Assembly (NCBI RefSeq): GCF_001712755.1
Contig: NZ_MDKC01000034.1
Span: forward strand, 124,001-188,000
Source of the DNA: Gottfriedia luciferensis
Lineage (GTDB): Bacteria > Bacillota > Bacilli > Bacillales > Bacillaceae_G
DNA: 64,000 bases
Direction of reading: 5' to 3'
Translations under genes and position numbers: made by a program
Part shown: positions 50,471-58,330 of the stretch, in pieces
How the letters are laid out: each line of letters begins with the position of its first letter
Numbering within the stretch: the first letter of the stretch is position 1
The notes under the pieces: model-generated
Told to the model about the DNA's origin: nothing
Database searches by the model: none
Seen by the model: the letters and a program-made list of their open reading frames with translations, nothing else

Positions 50471-51808
50471 TTAATTCGCTGCTACTTTTTCGTTTTTAAA
50501 GAATTGAGGTAAATGCTCTTTGTGAGCCTCTAACATTTCATCTAGAATTTGTTTTGCTAAATTATCAGATCCAACTAGAGGGTTAATACACATAGCAAGT
50601 AATGCTGTTTTATAATCCCCTGTTACTCCAGCTTCCGCAGCAACACGTTCGAATGATTTAATTTGTTGAACTAAACCGCGTACTGCAACCGGTAAGTCAC
50701 CCATCGTAAGCGGTTTTGGACCATCTTTTGTAATAACAGCACTTACTTCAACAGCACAATCATCTGGAATTGATGCAATTGCACCATTATTCATTGTGTT
50801 AACAGGTTGGATATCACCTTTATTGTTATATAAAGATGAAATTAATCGACATGCAGCATCACTATAATAAGCTCCGTCACGTTTTTCTAATTGTGGTGGC
50901 TTAATATTTAAATTAGGATCTTTATATAATTCGAATAATGATTCTTCTAATTTTTTCACAACCTCAGCACGCGTTCCATCTTTTTTCGCTGCTTCCAGTT
51001 CTTCCTCTAGCATTACTTTCGTTTGATAGTAGTAACGATGATACGGACATGGAATCGCTCCAAGTGCTTCAATAAAATCAGGATTCCAATCCATTGCCTT
51101 AATATTTTGCATCGTCATACTTTCAGCAGGGCGTGCAAACTCACTTACAACACGACTTGTTACATCTTCACCATCTAATAATACTTTCGTTCCGTAAACC
51201 ATATGATTTAATCCCATAAAATCAATGTGCACACGCTCAGCTTCTACCCCTAGACCTTTTGCAATGTTCATGTGAATATGAATTGGTACATTACATAAAC
51301 CTACTACTTTACGGAAATCTGTGTATCTTAAAATCGCTTCTGTTAAAATACCTGTAGGATTCGTAAAGTTTACTAGCCAAGCATTTGGACAAAGCTCTTC
51401 AATATCCTTAACGATATCTAAAATAACCGGAATTGTACGAAGTGCTTTAAATAGACCACCTGGACCATTAGTTTCTTGTCCAATTACCCCATATTTTAAA
51501 GGAATACGCTCATCCTTCATACGAGCTTCAAGTAAACCTACACGAAATTGTGTTGTGACAAAATCAGCATCTTTAAGAGCAGCACGTCGATCAAGTGTTA
51601 AATGAATTTCCATCGGTACTCCTGCTTTTTCTACCATTCTTTTCGCAAGGTTTCCAACGATTTCAAGTTTTTCTCTACCTTCTTCAATGTCCACTAACCA
51701 TAACTCTCTTACAGGTAGTTCATCATAACGTTTAATAAATCCTTCAACTAATTCTGGAGTATAACTTGAACCGCCACCAATTGTTGCTATTTTAATACCG
51801 TTTCTCAT
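50471..51808 (-). CDS. GH4 6-phospho-beta-glucosidase (ChbF/LicH-like)
   Basis: GH4 enzymes cleave phosphorylated disaccharides using NAD+ and Mn2+. The 445-residue protein has the NAD motif KIATIGGGSSYTPELVEG, the metal-binding Cys in GLCNVPIHIH and the metal His in GLNHMVYG. I chose the ATG at 51808 with AAGGAG 8 nt upstream; the GTG at 51817 lies in the ribosome site. Together with ChbG and the PTS it would split imported phosphorylated chitobiose or cellobiose in the cytoplasm. Confidence 0.94.
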   Translation of the reverse strand: MRNGIKIATIGGGSSYTPELVEGFIKRYDELPVRELWLVDIEEGREKLEIVGNLAKRMVEKAGVPMEIHLTLDRRAALKDADFVTTQFRVGLLEARMKDERIPLKYGVIGQETNGPGGLFKALRTIPVILDIVKDIEELCPNAWLVNFTNPTGILTEAILRYTDFRKVVGLCNVPIHIHMNIAKGLGVEAERVHIDFMGLNHMVYGTKVLLDGEDVTSRVVSEFARPAESMTMQNIKAMDWNPDFIEALGAIPCPYHRYYYQTKVMLEEELEAAKKDGTRAEVVKKLEESLFELYKDPNLNIKPPQLEKRDGAYYSDAACRLISSLYNNKGDIQPVNTMNNGAIASIPDDCAVEVSAVITKDGPKPLTMGDLPVAVRGLVQQIKSFERVAAEAGVTGDYKTALLAMCINPLVGSDNLAKQILDEMLEAHKEHLPQFFKNEKVAAN

Positions 51809-51880
51809 TTTCTTCACTCCTTCTATATGATAGGAGAAAAGTAGCCCGATGATACTAGGAAACTACTTTTCTATTTTCTC

Positions 51881-52201
51881 TTATTTATTTAATTTCTCAT
51901 GTAGGAAAATTATTTCTGTTACTAAATCTCTCATCGTTAATGCATTCATTAAATGATCTTGAGCATGAATTAATAAAATACTTAATTCAACATTCTCTCC
52001 ACGTGCTTCACCTTGAATTAATGAAGTTTGTGCCTGATGCGCAAGATTTAATTCTTTCTTTGCTTCTTCAATCTTACTATTTGCTTCTTCTAAATTACCT
52101 GCTCGAGCAGCCTGCATACCTTCCATTAATGAGCTTTTTGCGTTTCCTGCGTGTAAGATTAATTGGAATGCTGTTTGCTCAATTGTCGTTAATGTACTCA
52201 T
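51881..52201 (-). CDS. PTS lactose/cellobiose-family EIIA, operon 2
   Basis: This 106-residue EIIA has the active-site His in SILLIHAQDHLMNALT and the family pattern AFQLILHAGNAKSSLMEGMQAAR. It passes phosphate from HPr to the EIIB encoded upstream. It lies 22 nt after the EIIC gene. Confidence 0.95.
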   Translation of the reverse strand: MSTLTTIEQTAFQLILHAGNAKSSLMEGMQAARAGNLEEANSKIEEAKKELNLAHQAQTSLIQGEARGENVELSILLIHAQDHLMNALTMRDLVTEIIFLHEKLNK

Positions 52202-52223
52202 TTCGTATCCTCCTCAAACTGCA

Positions 52224-53579
52224 TTACATAGCAGCACTTTGATTATTTGCTGCTTCTCTAGTTTTTTTAGATTCCATTCGTCTTTGTAGTGCAACGAAAG
52301 GTAAATAGATGACAACCGAGATAACTAGGTTAAATGCTGCTAAGGCTGCACCTGTCCAATGTCCCCCTGTAATCAGCCATCCACCTAAAATTGGTGGAGT
52401 TACCCATGGAATATTCGTAGTTACTGGGTGAACCATACCTAAAGAAATTGCTAAATATGAAATAACTGTTAAGATAATTGGTGTGCCAATGAATGGAATT
52501 AACCACATTGGATTTAACACAATCGGTAATCCGAAAAGAACTGGTTCATTAATTTGGAATAAACCTGGTGCTCCACCTAATCCAATCATTTGTTTATTAC
52601 GTTTTCGATTTATTAAGATCATTGAAATGATTAACCCTAAAGTAGCACCTGATCCACCTAAGAATACAAATGCATCAAAGAACTGACCAGCCATTACATT
52701 ATATTCACTCCACTTTGTAACACCTTTTGCTGCTAAATCAATATTTTCATTTCCTAAAGCTGTAAATAATGGTGTCGTAATTCCACCTAGTATATTCGGT
52801 CCATGTAAGCCAAGCATCCAGAAGAAATGAATAAAGAATGCGATACCGATTGCAAACGGTAAAGAGTCTGCAGCATTTGTTAATGGCTTAACAAGAACTG
52901 AGCTTAACCAATCATTAAAATAGACTCCATCTGATAAATATAGTCTAAATAGTAATCCAACAATCGCAATCACAAAGATTGTTAGCATACCTGGTAATAG
53001 CTTTGCAAATGCTTTTGAAACTGCTGGTGGTACACCATCTGGCAATTTAATAACTAATTGTTTTACTCTTGATAAGCGAACAAAAATTTCTGTTGCGATA
53101 ATGGCAACGATTATTCCGGTAAAAAGTGCAGTTGAATTAGTATAAGTAGAGTTCACTAATCCCCAAACACTACCAGTAGCTGTTTTTCCATTTTCTAATG
53201 TAACTGTTACTGCATTTAATGATTGAGGCACTAGTACAAAATATGATGCTAATGCGACAAGCATTGCTTCAAATCCCTCATCACCATAAGAACGAGCCAA
53301 TTTATAAGCAATCCCTACAACTGCAAAAACAGTCATAAATGCGAATGTTCCCCACCAGATGTCTCCACCTAATGTCTTCCAGTTTACTCCAAAAAGAGCT
53401 TCCATCATTTTGTCGTAACCTTTGATTGCTCCACCTAAATTATTAAATAATACTGCAAAAGAACCGACCATTGTAATGGCAATCATCCCGATTAACGCAT
53501 CGCGTATTGCTAATAAATGACGTTGGTTACCGAACTTTGCTGCAGCTGGCATTATATATCTATCTACAAAATTCATCAT
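52224..53579 (-). CDS. PTS lactose/cellobiose-family EIIC, operon 2
   Basis: The 451-residue sugar channel has about ten membrane segments and the EIIC-Cel signatures FVDRYIMPAAAKFGNQRHLLAIRDAL, LPDGVPPAVSKAFAKLLPG and LHGPNILGGITTPL. It is closely similar to the operon 1 EIIC (54714-56072), so the operons are paralogous duplicates. Confidence 0.95.
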   Translation of the reverse strand: MMNFVDRYIMPAAAKFGNQRHLLAIRDALIGMIAITMVGSFAVLFNNLGGAIKGYDKMMEALFGVNWKTLGGDIWWGTFAFMTVFAVVGIAYKLARSYGDEGFEAMLVALASYFVLVPQSLNAVTVTLENGKTATGSVWGLVNSTYTNSTALFTGIIVAIIATEIFVRLSRVKQLVIKLPDGVPPAVSKAFAKLLPGMLTIFVIAIVGLLFRLYLSDGVYFNDWLSSVLVKPLTNAADSLPFAIGIAFFIHFFWMLGLHGPNILGGITTPLFTALGNENIDLAAKGVTKWSEYNVMAGQFFDAFVFLGGSGATLGLIISMILINRKRNKQMIGLGGAPGLFQINEPVLFGLPIVLNPMWLIPFIGTPIILTVISYLAISLGMVHPVTTNIPWVTPPILGGWLITGGHWTGAALAAFNLVISVVIYLPFVALQRRMESKKTREAANNQSAAM

Positions 53580-53623
53580 TGTTTAGGACTCCTTTTTGTT
53601 TAAAATGTATGCAACGATCATGA

Positions 53624-53926
53624 CTATTTTTTTAAACTAAGTGCTAATTCTAAAACCGCTTCACCATTCATAAGTCCATAATGCACTGGATTGATTACAT
53701 CAACTGGTATCCCTTTTGGCTCGGCAACTTTTTTCATTTCAGAAGCTAAATAACGTACTTGTGGTCCTAATAAAAGAACGTCAGCTTTATCTAAATTTTC
53801 TTTTGCAGCATCACCTGAAACTGCCCAAATCTTTACGTCAATTCCTTTTGCTTTTGCTGCTTCCTCCATTTTAGTTACTAGTAAACTAGTAGACATTCCT
53901 GCTGAACAAGCTAATAAAATATTCAT
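53624..53926 (-). CDS. PTS lactose/cellobiose-family EIIB, operon 2
   Basis: The 100-residue EIIB has the phosphocysteine loop [17 protein letters not shown] (Cys 7). It is the first gene of the operon and is nearly the same length and sequence as the operon 1 EIIB. GGAGG precedes the ATG. The leader of about 100 nt comes from the sigma-54 promoter at 54036-54051. Confidence 0.95.
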   Translation of the reverse strand: MNILLACSAGMSTSLLVTKMEEAAKAKGIDVKIWAVSGDAAKENLDKADVLLLGPQVRYLASEMKKVAEPKGIPVDVINPVHYGLMNGEAVLELALSLKK

Positions 53927-53951
53927 TGTGATTCCTCCAGTATTAGAATTA

Positions 53952-53965
53952 GTGTAGCGCTTACA
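53952..53965. promoter_or_regulatory. Candidate cre site in the leader of PTS operon 2
   Basis: On the minus strand TGTAAGCGCTACAC matches 12 of 14 positions of TGWAARCGYTWNCW. It lies about 60-75 nt downstream of the predicted sigma-54 start point, where bound CcpA would act as a roadblock. Confidence 0.6.
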
Positions 53966-54035
53966 GGTTTGTTTGAAGTAAGAAACAAATCCTTGAAGTA
54001 ACTACAAATTAATTTATTTTGTACACTTTTTATAT

Positions 54036-54051
54036 AGCAAATGGCGTGCCA
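54036..54051 (-). promoter_or_regulatory. Sigma-54 (-24/-12) promoter of PTS operon 2
   Basis: On the minus strand TGGCAC-GCCAT-TTGCT matches the consensus TGGCAC-N5-TTGCW fully. It lies 110 nt upstream of the EIIB start. Confidence 0.9.
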
Positions 54052-54167
54052 ACTTTTTCTGGTATATTGAAAAATATATAATTTACTCATTGAAACCTTG
54101 TCCTATAAGGAATCATCTTCATGAAATCTTTTTTCTTTACTTAAAAAGGAAAGTAACCAAAAACATC

Positions 54168-54275
54168 TAGTGTGTTAAATATAGTTCCTCAATCTTCTTA
54201 AATTGTTTTAGTGTGTTATTATCCTGTTAGTGTGTCGTGATTTATATAAACTATATTGTAGTGTTTTAAAACACT
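54168..54275 (-). promoter_or_regulatory. Upstream activator repeats of PTS operon 2
   Basis: Four copies of TAGTGTGTTA-like sequence start at 54168, 54209, 54228 and 54259 (spacings 41, 19, 31), near multiples of the helical turn. The last is part of a perfect palindrome AGTGTTTTAAAACACT (54260-54275). They lie about 120-240 bp upstream of the -24/-12 promoter, the usual place for sigma-54 activator binding. Confidence 0.75.
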
Positions 54276-54322
54276 TTTACGATCCTTACTTAAATTATAC
54301 ATTTTGTTCTATGTAATCTATC

Positions 54323-54358
54323 AAAAAAGTGATGTAGAATTAGTCTACACCACTTTTT
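54323..54358 (-). terminator. Terminator of PTS operon 1
   Basis: The stem AAGTGGTGTAGA / TCTACATCACTT (one mismatch) is followed by TTTTTGA on the minus strand, directly after the EIIA gene. Confidence 0.85.
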
Positions 54359-54368
54359 TTATCAATTA

Positions 54369-54689
54369 TTAAAGTGAAATTTTTTCATGTAAGTAAATAA
54401 TTTCCTCTACTAAATCTCTTGTTGTAAGAGTGTTCATTAAATGATCCTGTGCATGTACTAAAAGAATATTAATTTTGTATTGTTGCCCACCCGCTTCACT
54501 TTGAATAAGTGAAGTTTGTGAATGATGAGCTCGCTTAAGTTCCGCATTCGCTTCGTTTACTTTACTACGGGCTTCCTCGAACTTCCCATCACGAGCTTTA
54601 TACATTGCTTCCATTAATAAACTCTTAGCATTACCGGAATGTAATATAAGTTGAAATGCAATTTGTTCATTATTTGTGTCGGTAGGCAT
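54369..54689 (-). CDS. PTS lactose/cellobiose-family EIIA, operon 1
   Basis: The protein has 106 residues from the ATG at 54689 (AAGGAG 10 nt upstream; a GTG at 54695 is an alternative). The active-site His is in NILLVHAQDHLMNTLT. It ends operon 1, which has only EIIB-EIIC-EIIA and no hydrolase. Confidence 0.95.
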   Translation of the reverse strand: MPTDTNNEQIAFQLILHSGNAKSLLMEAMYKARDGKFEEARSKVNEANAELKRAHHSQTSLIQSEAGGQQYKINILLVHAQDHLMNTLTTRDLVEEIIYLHEKISL

Positions 54690-54713
54690 TTTCACTCTTC
54701 TCCTTCACATTCT

Positions 54714-56072
54714 TTATACATTTAATGAATTACTACTTGTTGTTGTTTCTGTCGACTTTCTAGCTTCCATTCTTTCTGCTACTACAACGAACGGTAAGTA
54801 AATAACGATTGAAATTACTACGTTAACAAGCGATAAAACTGCACCGCTCCAGTGACCACCAGTTGCTAAATAGCCACCTATAACTGGTGGAGTTACCCAA
54901 GGGATTGTAGAAACAACCGGGAAAACAATATGTGATTGAACAGCTAAATAAGAAATAATGGTTAAAACAATTGGAGTACAGATAAACGGTATTAACCATA
55001 CTGGGTTTAACACGATTGGTAAACCGAAAATAATTGGTTCATTAATATTAAATAATCCTGGAGGTGTTCCTAAAGCAATCATCTGTTTATGACGTTTACG
55101 GTTAACTAAGAACATTGCAATAAGTAAACCGATTGTAGTACCTGATCCACCCATATATACAAATGCGTCTAAGAATGGACCTGCTAAGACAGAATACTTA
55201 TCTAAATCAGTCACACCTTTTGCATATAAATCGATGTTATGGTTACCTAGAGTTGTTAATAAAGGAGTTGTAATCCCTCCTAAAATATTTGGACCATGTA
55301 ATCCAAGCGCCCAGAAAAAATGTACAAAAAATGCAATTGCAACTGCAAATCCTAATGAATCTGCTGCATCAGTTAATGGTTTTACAAGAACTGAATTTAA
55401 CCAATCATTAAAGAATACGCCATTCGAAATGTATAATCTGAACAATAAGCCAATTAATGCAACGATAAAGATTGTTAACATACCTGGTAATAACTTTGCA
55501 AATGCTTTTGATACTGCTGGTGGAACGCCATCTGGTAATTTAATAACTAATTGTTTCACTCTAGCTAAACGTACAAAAATTTCAGTCGCAATAATCGCAA
55601 CGATAATTCCTGTAAATAAAGCCGTTGAGTTTAATGAATTCCAACTAATAAATCCCCAAGTTCCACCTGTAGCTGTCTTACCACCATTTAATGTAACTGA
55701 TACCGCAGCTAATGATTGTGGAACTAGTACGAAGTAACACGCTAATGCAACCAGCATTGCTTCAAAACCTTCATCACCATAAGAACGAGCTAATCTATGC
55801 GCGATCCCTACTACAGCAAATACTGTCATAAATGCAAATGTTCCCCACCAAATATCACTGCCTAGTGTTTTCCAGTTTGCACCAAAGACTGTTACCATCA
55901 TTTTGTCGTAGCCGTGGATTGCGCCACCTAAATTATTAATAAGTACAGCAAAAGCTCCAATCATCGTAATGGCAATCATGCCAATTAACGCATCACGAAT
56001 CGCTAACAAATGACGTTGATTACCAAACTTCGCTGCAGCAGGCATTATATACTTTTCAGCAAAACGCATCAT
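54714..56072 (-). CDS. PTS lactose/cellobiose-family EIIC, operon 1
   Basis: The protein has 452 residues and the same signatures as its operon 2 paralogue (EKYIMPAAAKFGNQRHLL, KLPDGVPPAVSKAFAKLLPG, LHGPNILGGITTPLL). Differences cluster in the middle extracytoplasmic loops, which may alter sugar preference. Confidence 0.95.
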   Translation of the reverse strand: MMRFAEKYIMPAAAKFGNQRHLLAIRDALIGMIAITMIGAFAVLINNLGGAIHGYDKMMVTVFGANWKTLGSDIWWGTFAFMTVFAVVGIAHRLARSYGDEGFEAMLVALACYFVLVPQSLAAVSVTLNGGKTATGGTWGFISWNSLNSTALFTGIIVAIIATEIFVRLARVKQLVIKLPDGVPPAVSKAFAKLLPGMLTIFIVALIGLLFRLYISNGVFFNDWLNSVLVKPLTDAADSLGFAVAIAFFVHFFWALGLHGPNILGGITTPLLTTLGNHNIDLYAKGVTDLDKYSVLAGPFLDAFVYMGGSGTTIGLLIAMFLVNRKRHKQMIALGTPPGLFNINEPIIFGLPIVLNPVWLIPFICTPIVLTIISYLAVQSHIVFPVVSTIPWVTPPVIGGYLATGGHWSGAVLSLVNVVISIVIYLPFVVVAERMEARKSTETTTSSNSLNV

Positions 56073-56115
56073 TCAAATACACCTTCTTTTCTCTCTAGAT
56101 TTTTAATTCCCCGTT

Positions 56116-56418
56116 TTACTTTTTCAAATTTAAAGCCATTTCCAGTACAGCTTCACCATTCATCAGTCCATAATGCACTGGATTAATTGTATCTACTGGT
56201 ATCCCTTTAGGTTCAGCTAATTTTTTCATTTCTGAGACTAAATAACGAACCTGTGGACCAAGTAGTAATACATCCGCTTTAGCTAAATTTTCTTTCGCCT
56301 CATCACCAGCAACAGCCCATATTGTTGCCTGAATTCCTTTTGCTTTAGCTGCTTGTTCCATTTTTGTAACTAGTAGACTAGTCGACATTCCCGCAGAACA
56401 TACCAATAAGATCTTCAT
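56116..56418 (-). CDS. PTS lactose/cellobiose-family EIIB, operon 1
   Basis: From the ATG at 56418 (GAGGAGG upstream) the protein has 100 residues and matches its paralogue from the first codon: [20 protein letters not shown] with phosphocysteine 7. A longer frame to 56433 has no support. First gene of operon 1. Confidence 0.95.
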   Translation of the reverse strand: MKILLVCSAGMSTSLLVTKMEQAAKAKGIQATIWAVAGDEAKENLAKADVLLLGPQVRYLVSEMKKLAEPKGIPVDTINPVHYGLMNGEAVLEMALNLKK

Positions 56419-56445
56419 CCTACACCTCCTCAATTATTCTCGCCG

Positions 56446-56459
56446 ATGAAACGCTTACA
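56446..56459. promoter_or_regulatory. Candidate cre site in the leader of PTS operon 1
   Basis: On the minus strand TGTAAGCGTTTCAT matches 13 of 14 positions of TGWAARCGYTWNCW. It lies about 55-68 nt downstream of the predicted sigma-54 start, the same layout as operon 2. Confidence 0.65.
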
Positions 56460-56524
56460 ATTTTACAAATAATGACAAAAGAATTACGCGTTACAAAGAC
56501 AAGTTGTGTAATCAATTTAAATAT

Positions 56525-56540
56525 TGCAAATACTGTGCCA
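56525..56540 (-). promoter_or_regulatory. Sigma-54 (-24/-12) promoter of PTS operon 1
   Basis: On the minus strand TGGCAC-AGTAT-TTGCA is a full consensus match. It lies 107 nt upstream of the EIIB start at 56418. Confidence 0.9.
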
Positions 56541-56573
56541 ATATTCTAAAAAATCTATCTTTTTAAAAATACA

Positions 56574-56602
56574 ACAAAAAAACCTTGATAAATCAAGGTT
56601 TT
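56574..56602 (-). terminator. Terminator between the DUF6509-like gene and the sigma-54 promoter
   Basis: An 11-bp perfect stem AAAACCTTGAT / ATCAAGGTTTT is followed by T on the minus strand. It lies between the activator repeats and the -24/-12 promoter, and would stop transcripts coming from the upstream gene. Confidence 0.75.
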
Positions 56603-56628
56603 CAAAACGTAACATTTATTTAAAATAT

Positions 56629-56748
56629 TAGTGTTTTATAAGTGTGTAGGCACAATTGATACTGTGTTTGCAATTACACAATAGTGTGTTGAGAAATTCT
56701 CTAAATAGGATATCTCCTAGCCGAAGTGTGTCATTCGACAACACATTA
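56629..56748 (-). promoter_or_regulatory. Upstream activator repeats of PTS operon 1
   Basis: AGTGTGT-like repeats start at 56629, 56640, 56660, 56682 and 56724 (spacings 11, 20, 22, 42), again near whole helical turns. An inverted copy (CAACACATTA) ends the array at 56739-56748. They lie about 90-210 bp upstream of the -24/-12 promoter and share the core with operon 2. Confidence 0.75.
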
Positions 56749-56751
56749 AGA

Positions 56752-57045
56752 TTATTCTTCAACTGTTAAATGAGTTTTACAAAATTCAAATACTTCTTTT
56801 TCCTCATCTTCTTCCAAATCAAAATCTAAATACTGATTTGACTCAGCTTCATATAAATCATATTTAATTAATTTCGACTCGTCACCATTTACTCCAAAAA
56901 GTACTTTTATATATATACCTTTTTCATTAAATAATTCATCATCCTCTGGTACATTGATATAAAGAATAAACTCATATCGATCACCTTCAATGATACCAAA
57001 TGGATCTTTTATTTCTTCTACAGTGTATTCTGCAATCGTTAACAC
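56752..57045 (-). CDS. Small acidic protein, DUF6509-like
   Basis: I chose the GTG at 57045 (GAAGGGA upstream), giving 97 residues starting VLTIAEYTVEEIKDPFGIIEGDRYEF. A longer frame to 57162 reads through the structured GC-rich element and is not credible. The protein is acidic with an alternating strand-like pattern (YINVPEDDELFNEKGIYIKVLF). I believe it matches a small Bacillus DUF (6509); function unknown. A TATAAT lies at about 57074-57080 upstream. Confidence 0.75.
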   Translation of the reverse strand: MLTIAEYTVEEIKDPFGIIEGDRYEFILYINVPEDDELFNEKGIYIKVLFGVNGDESKLIKYDLYEAESNQYLDFDLEEDEEKEVFEFCKTHLTVEE

Positions 57046-57095
57046 AAAAACATTCCCTTCAATTTTAATATGTACTATTATACACAAAGGAATGG

Positions 57096-57215
57096 ACAAA
57101 AAGAAAGACGCCTGCCGCAGCAGACGTCTTGATGCGTTTGAGGCGAGAGACCGGGCGGCCACATCCGCGCGTTTAGCTTGCGCATATCTCTCGTCTTACT
57201 CAAATTAGCTCATCG
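57096..57215 (-). ncRNA. Candidate small structured RNA with its own terminator
   Basis: The stretch is far more GC-rich than its surroundings. On the minus strand TTTGAG (57199-57204) pairs with CTCAAA (57137-57142) and CGAGAGA (57187-57193) with TCTCTCG (57144-57150), enclosing a GC-rich arm. It ends in a terminator hairpin (57105-57130; CTGCTGCGGCAG core) followed by TTTCTTTTTG. No credible ORF fits. It may be a free sRNA or a leader; I cannot assign an Rfam family. Confidence 0.6.
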
Positions 57216-57358
57216 CAAAGAGTAATATATCATATATTTAGGAAAAAGGATAGAGGAAATAAATAGAAGCAGCAAACAGAACCGAATAATTTTTATAAAT
57301 ACAAAGTCACTCAGCTCTTTTTTTAGTAAATTTAAGATGATAATAAACATTCTCTAAT

Positions 57359-57514
57359 TTAAATACAGAATTTAATGATTTTTAGGTCGATGCAGTATTT
57401 TTTCTTTTTAGAAGTTGAATACAGTTTATAAGTTTCTTTAAATTTTAATTCTCTTTCTATTTCATCTTTATTGATTTGTGCCATTTCTTCAAGAAACCAA
57501 GAATTCATATCCAT
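57359..57514 (-). CDS. Hypothetical 51-residue protein
   Basis: An ATG at 57514 has AAGGGAGG with 8-nt spacing. The 51-codon frame begins MDMNSWFLEEMAQINKDEIE and ends in a Lys-rich, Cys-containing tail (KKKKYCIDLKIIKFCI). It is charged and probably helical. The ribosome site makes it credible, but I do not recognise the family. Confidence 0.55.
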   Translation of the reverse strand: MDMNSWFLEEMAQINKDEIERELKFKETYKLYSTSKKKKYCIDLKIIKFCI

Positions 57515-57656
57515 TTGAATAACCTCCCTTTATATACTTTTAATATATGAATTAAAGTACAGGGAACCCATTCTTCATTGGATGGAGTTTTAATACATCT
57601 TTAGTTGTAAGGTAAAGGTAGGATTTAAGGCTGAGATTCAGGGTTTAAAGGAGGAA

Positions 57657-57710
57657 AAATAAAAACCGAACGATAATATCTGATAATTAACAGATTTTAT
57701 CGCTCGGTTT
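57657..57710 (-). terminator. Terminator of tRNA-Arg
   Basis: A long stem (about 20 bp with a few mismatches; arms 57691-57710 and 57663-57682) is followed by TTTTATTTTTCC on the minus strand, 11 nt after the tRNA. Confidence 0.85.
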
Positions 57711-57720
57711 ATTCTTTTAG

Positions 57721-57793
57721 CGCGCTCGACAGGATTCGAACCTGCGACACACGGTACCGGAAACCGATGCTCTATCCACTGAGCTACGAACGC
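57721..57793 (-). tRNA. tRNA-Arg (anticodon CCG)
   Basis: The 73-nt cloverleaf has acceptor GCGTTCG / CGAGCGC, D-arm GCTC / GAGC, anticodon loop TTCCGGT (anticodon CCG, reads CGG) and T-arm GCAGG-TTCGAAT-CCTGT. Discriminator is G, and no CCA is encoded. The first anticodon-stem pair is T-T. A single arginine tRNA near clpP is also present in B. subtilis. Confidence 0.95.
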
Positions 57794-58050
57794 ATTATAT
57801 AATATCTAATTAAAATAAGTATAGTGTATCTGTCGCCCCAATCTCAGCAGGTAGTTGCAAGGAGCAGCTCGATTGGTGCGCTGTAGTTTCGCTTTGTAGC
57901 TTATTCGAACGTGCTCTATCCACTGAGCTACGAACGCATTTTTAATATAAAGTTAAAATATGTATTGTGTAGCTGTCGCCCCAATCTAAGTAAGTTTATG
58001 CAAGTAGCGGCTCGATTGGTGCGCTGATGTTTCGCTTTGTAGCTTATTCG
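57768..58050. repeat. Tandem duplication of the tRNA-Arg 5' half and upstream region (period about 143)
   Basis: Copy A (57768-57907) and copy B (57912-58050) share in order the tRNA 5' half, an AT-rich spacer, TGTCGCCCCAATCT, GCTCGATTGGTGCGCTG and TTTCGCTTTGTAGCTTATTCG. Conserved blocks are nearly identical; spacers have diverged. Confidence 0.8.
57912..57937 (-). pseudogene. Truncated tRNA-Arg copy (5' half only)
   Basis: Twenty-six bases identical to the tRNA-Arg 5' end through the D-arm (GCGTTCGTAGCTCAGTGG and on to GAGCA) are followed by unrelated sequence, so no complete tRNA can form. Confidence 0.85.
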
Positions 58051-58330
58051 TAAGTTTATAAGAAAATCTTATGTTTTATTATATCGTTAGAATGTTCTGA
58101 CCGCAATAATTTAGGTTTCTTTTTGAGTAGGAAAAAGAAGAAGATACACTTTGGAATGGTTTGTGTGCATTTTCTTTTATAAATTTAGTTTTGATGGCTT
58201 GTAAAAGCGTTAAAAACTCATCGTCTTCTATATACAGGCGACGCGATGAATTTATATTTAATATACCAACAAAAATATAGAAATTGTTTATTAAGAAGTT
58301 AAAAATATTTAGAGCAAATTTTAGATAAAT

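Noticed and set aside
54168-54275. CRISPR-like array from the TAGTGTGTT repeats
   Set aside because: Repeats are about 10 nt, spacers are unequal, and no cas genes are near. Position above a -24/-12 promoter fits activator sites better.
57046-57162. N-terminal extension of the DUF6509-like gene (39 extra residues)
   Set aside because: It reads through the GC-rich structured element, has no ribosome site, and a GTG with GAAGGGA upstream gives the expected small protein.
57831-58050. Additional intact tRNA genes beside tRNA-Arg
   Set aside because: Only the 5' half recurs; no anticodon arm, T-arm or matching acceptor strand is present.
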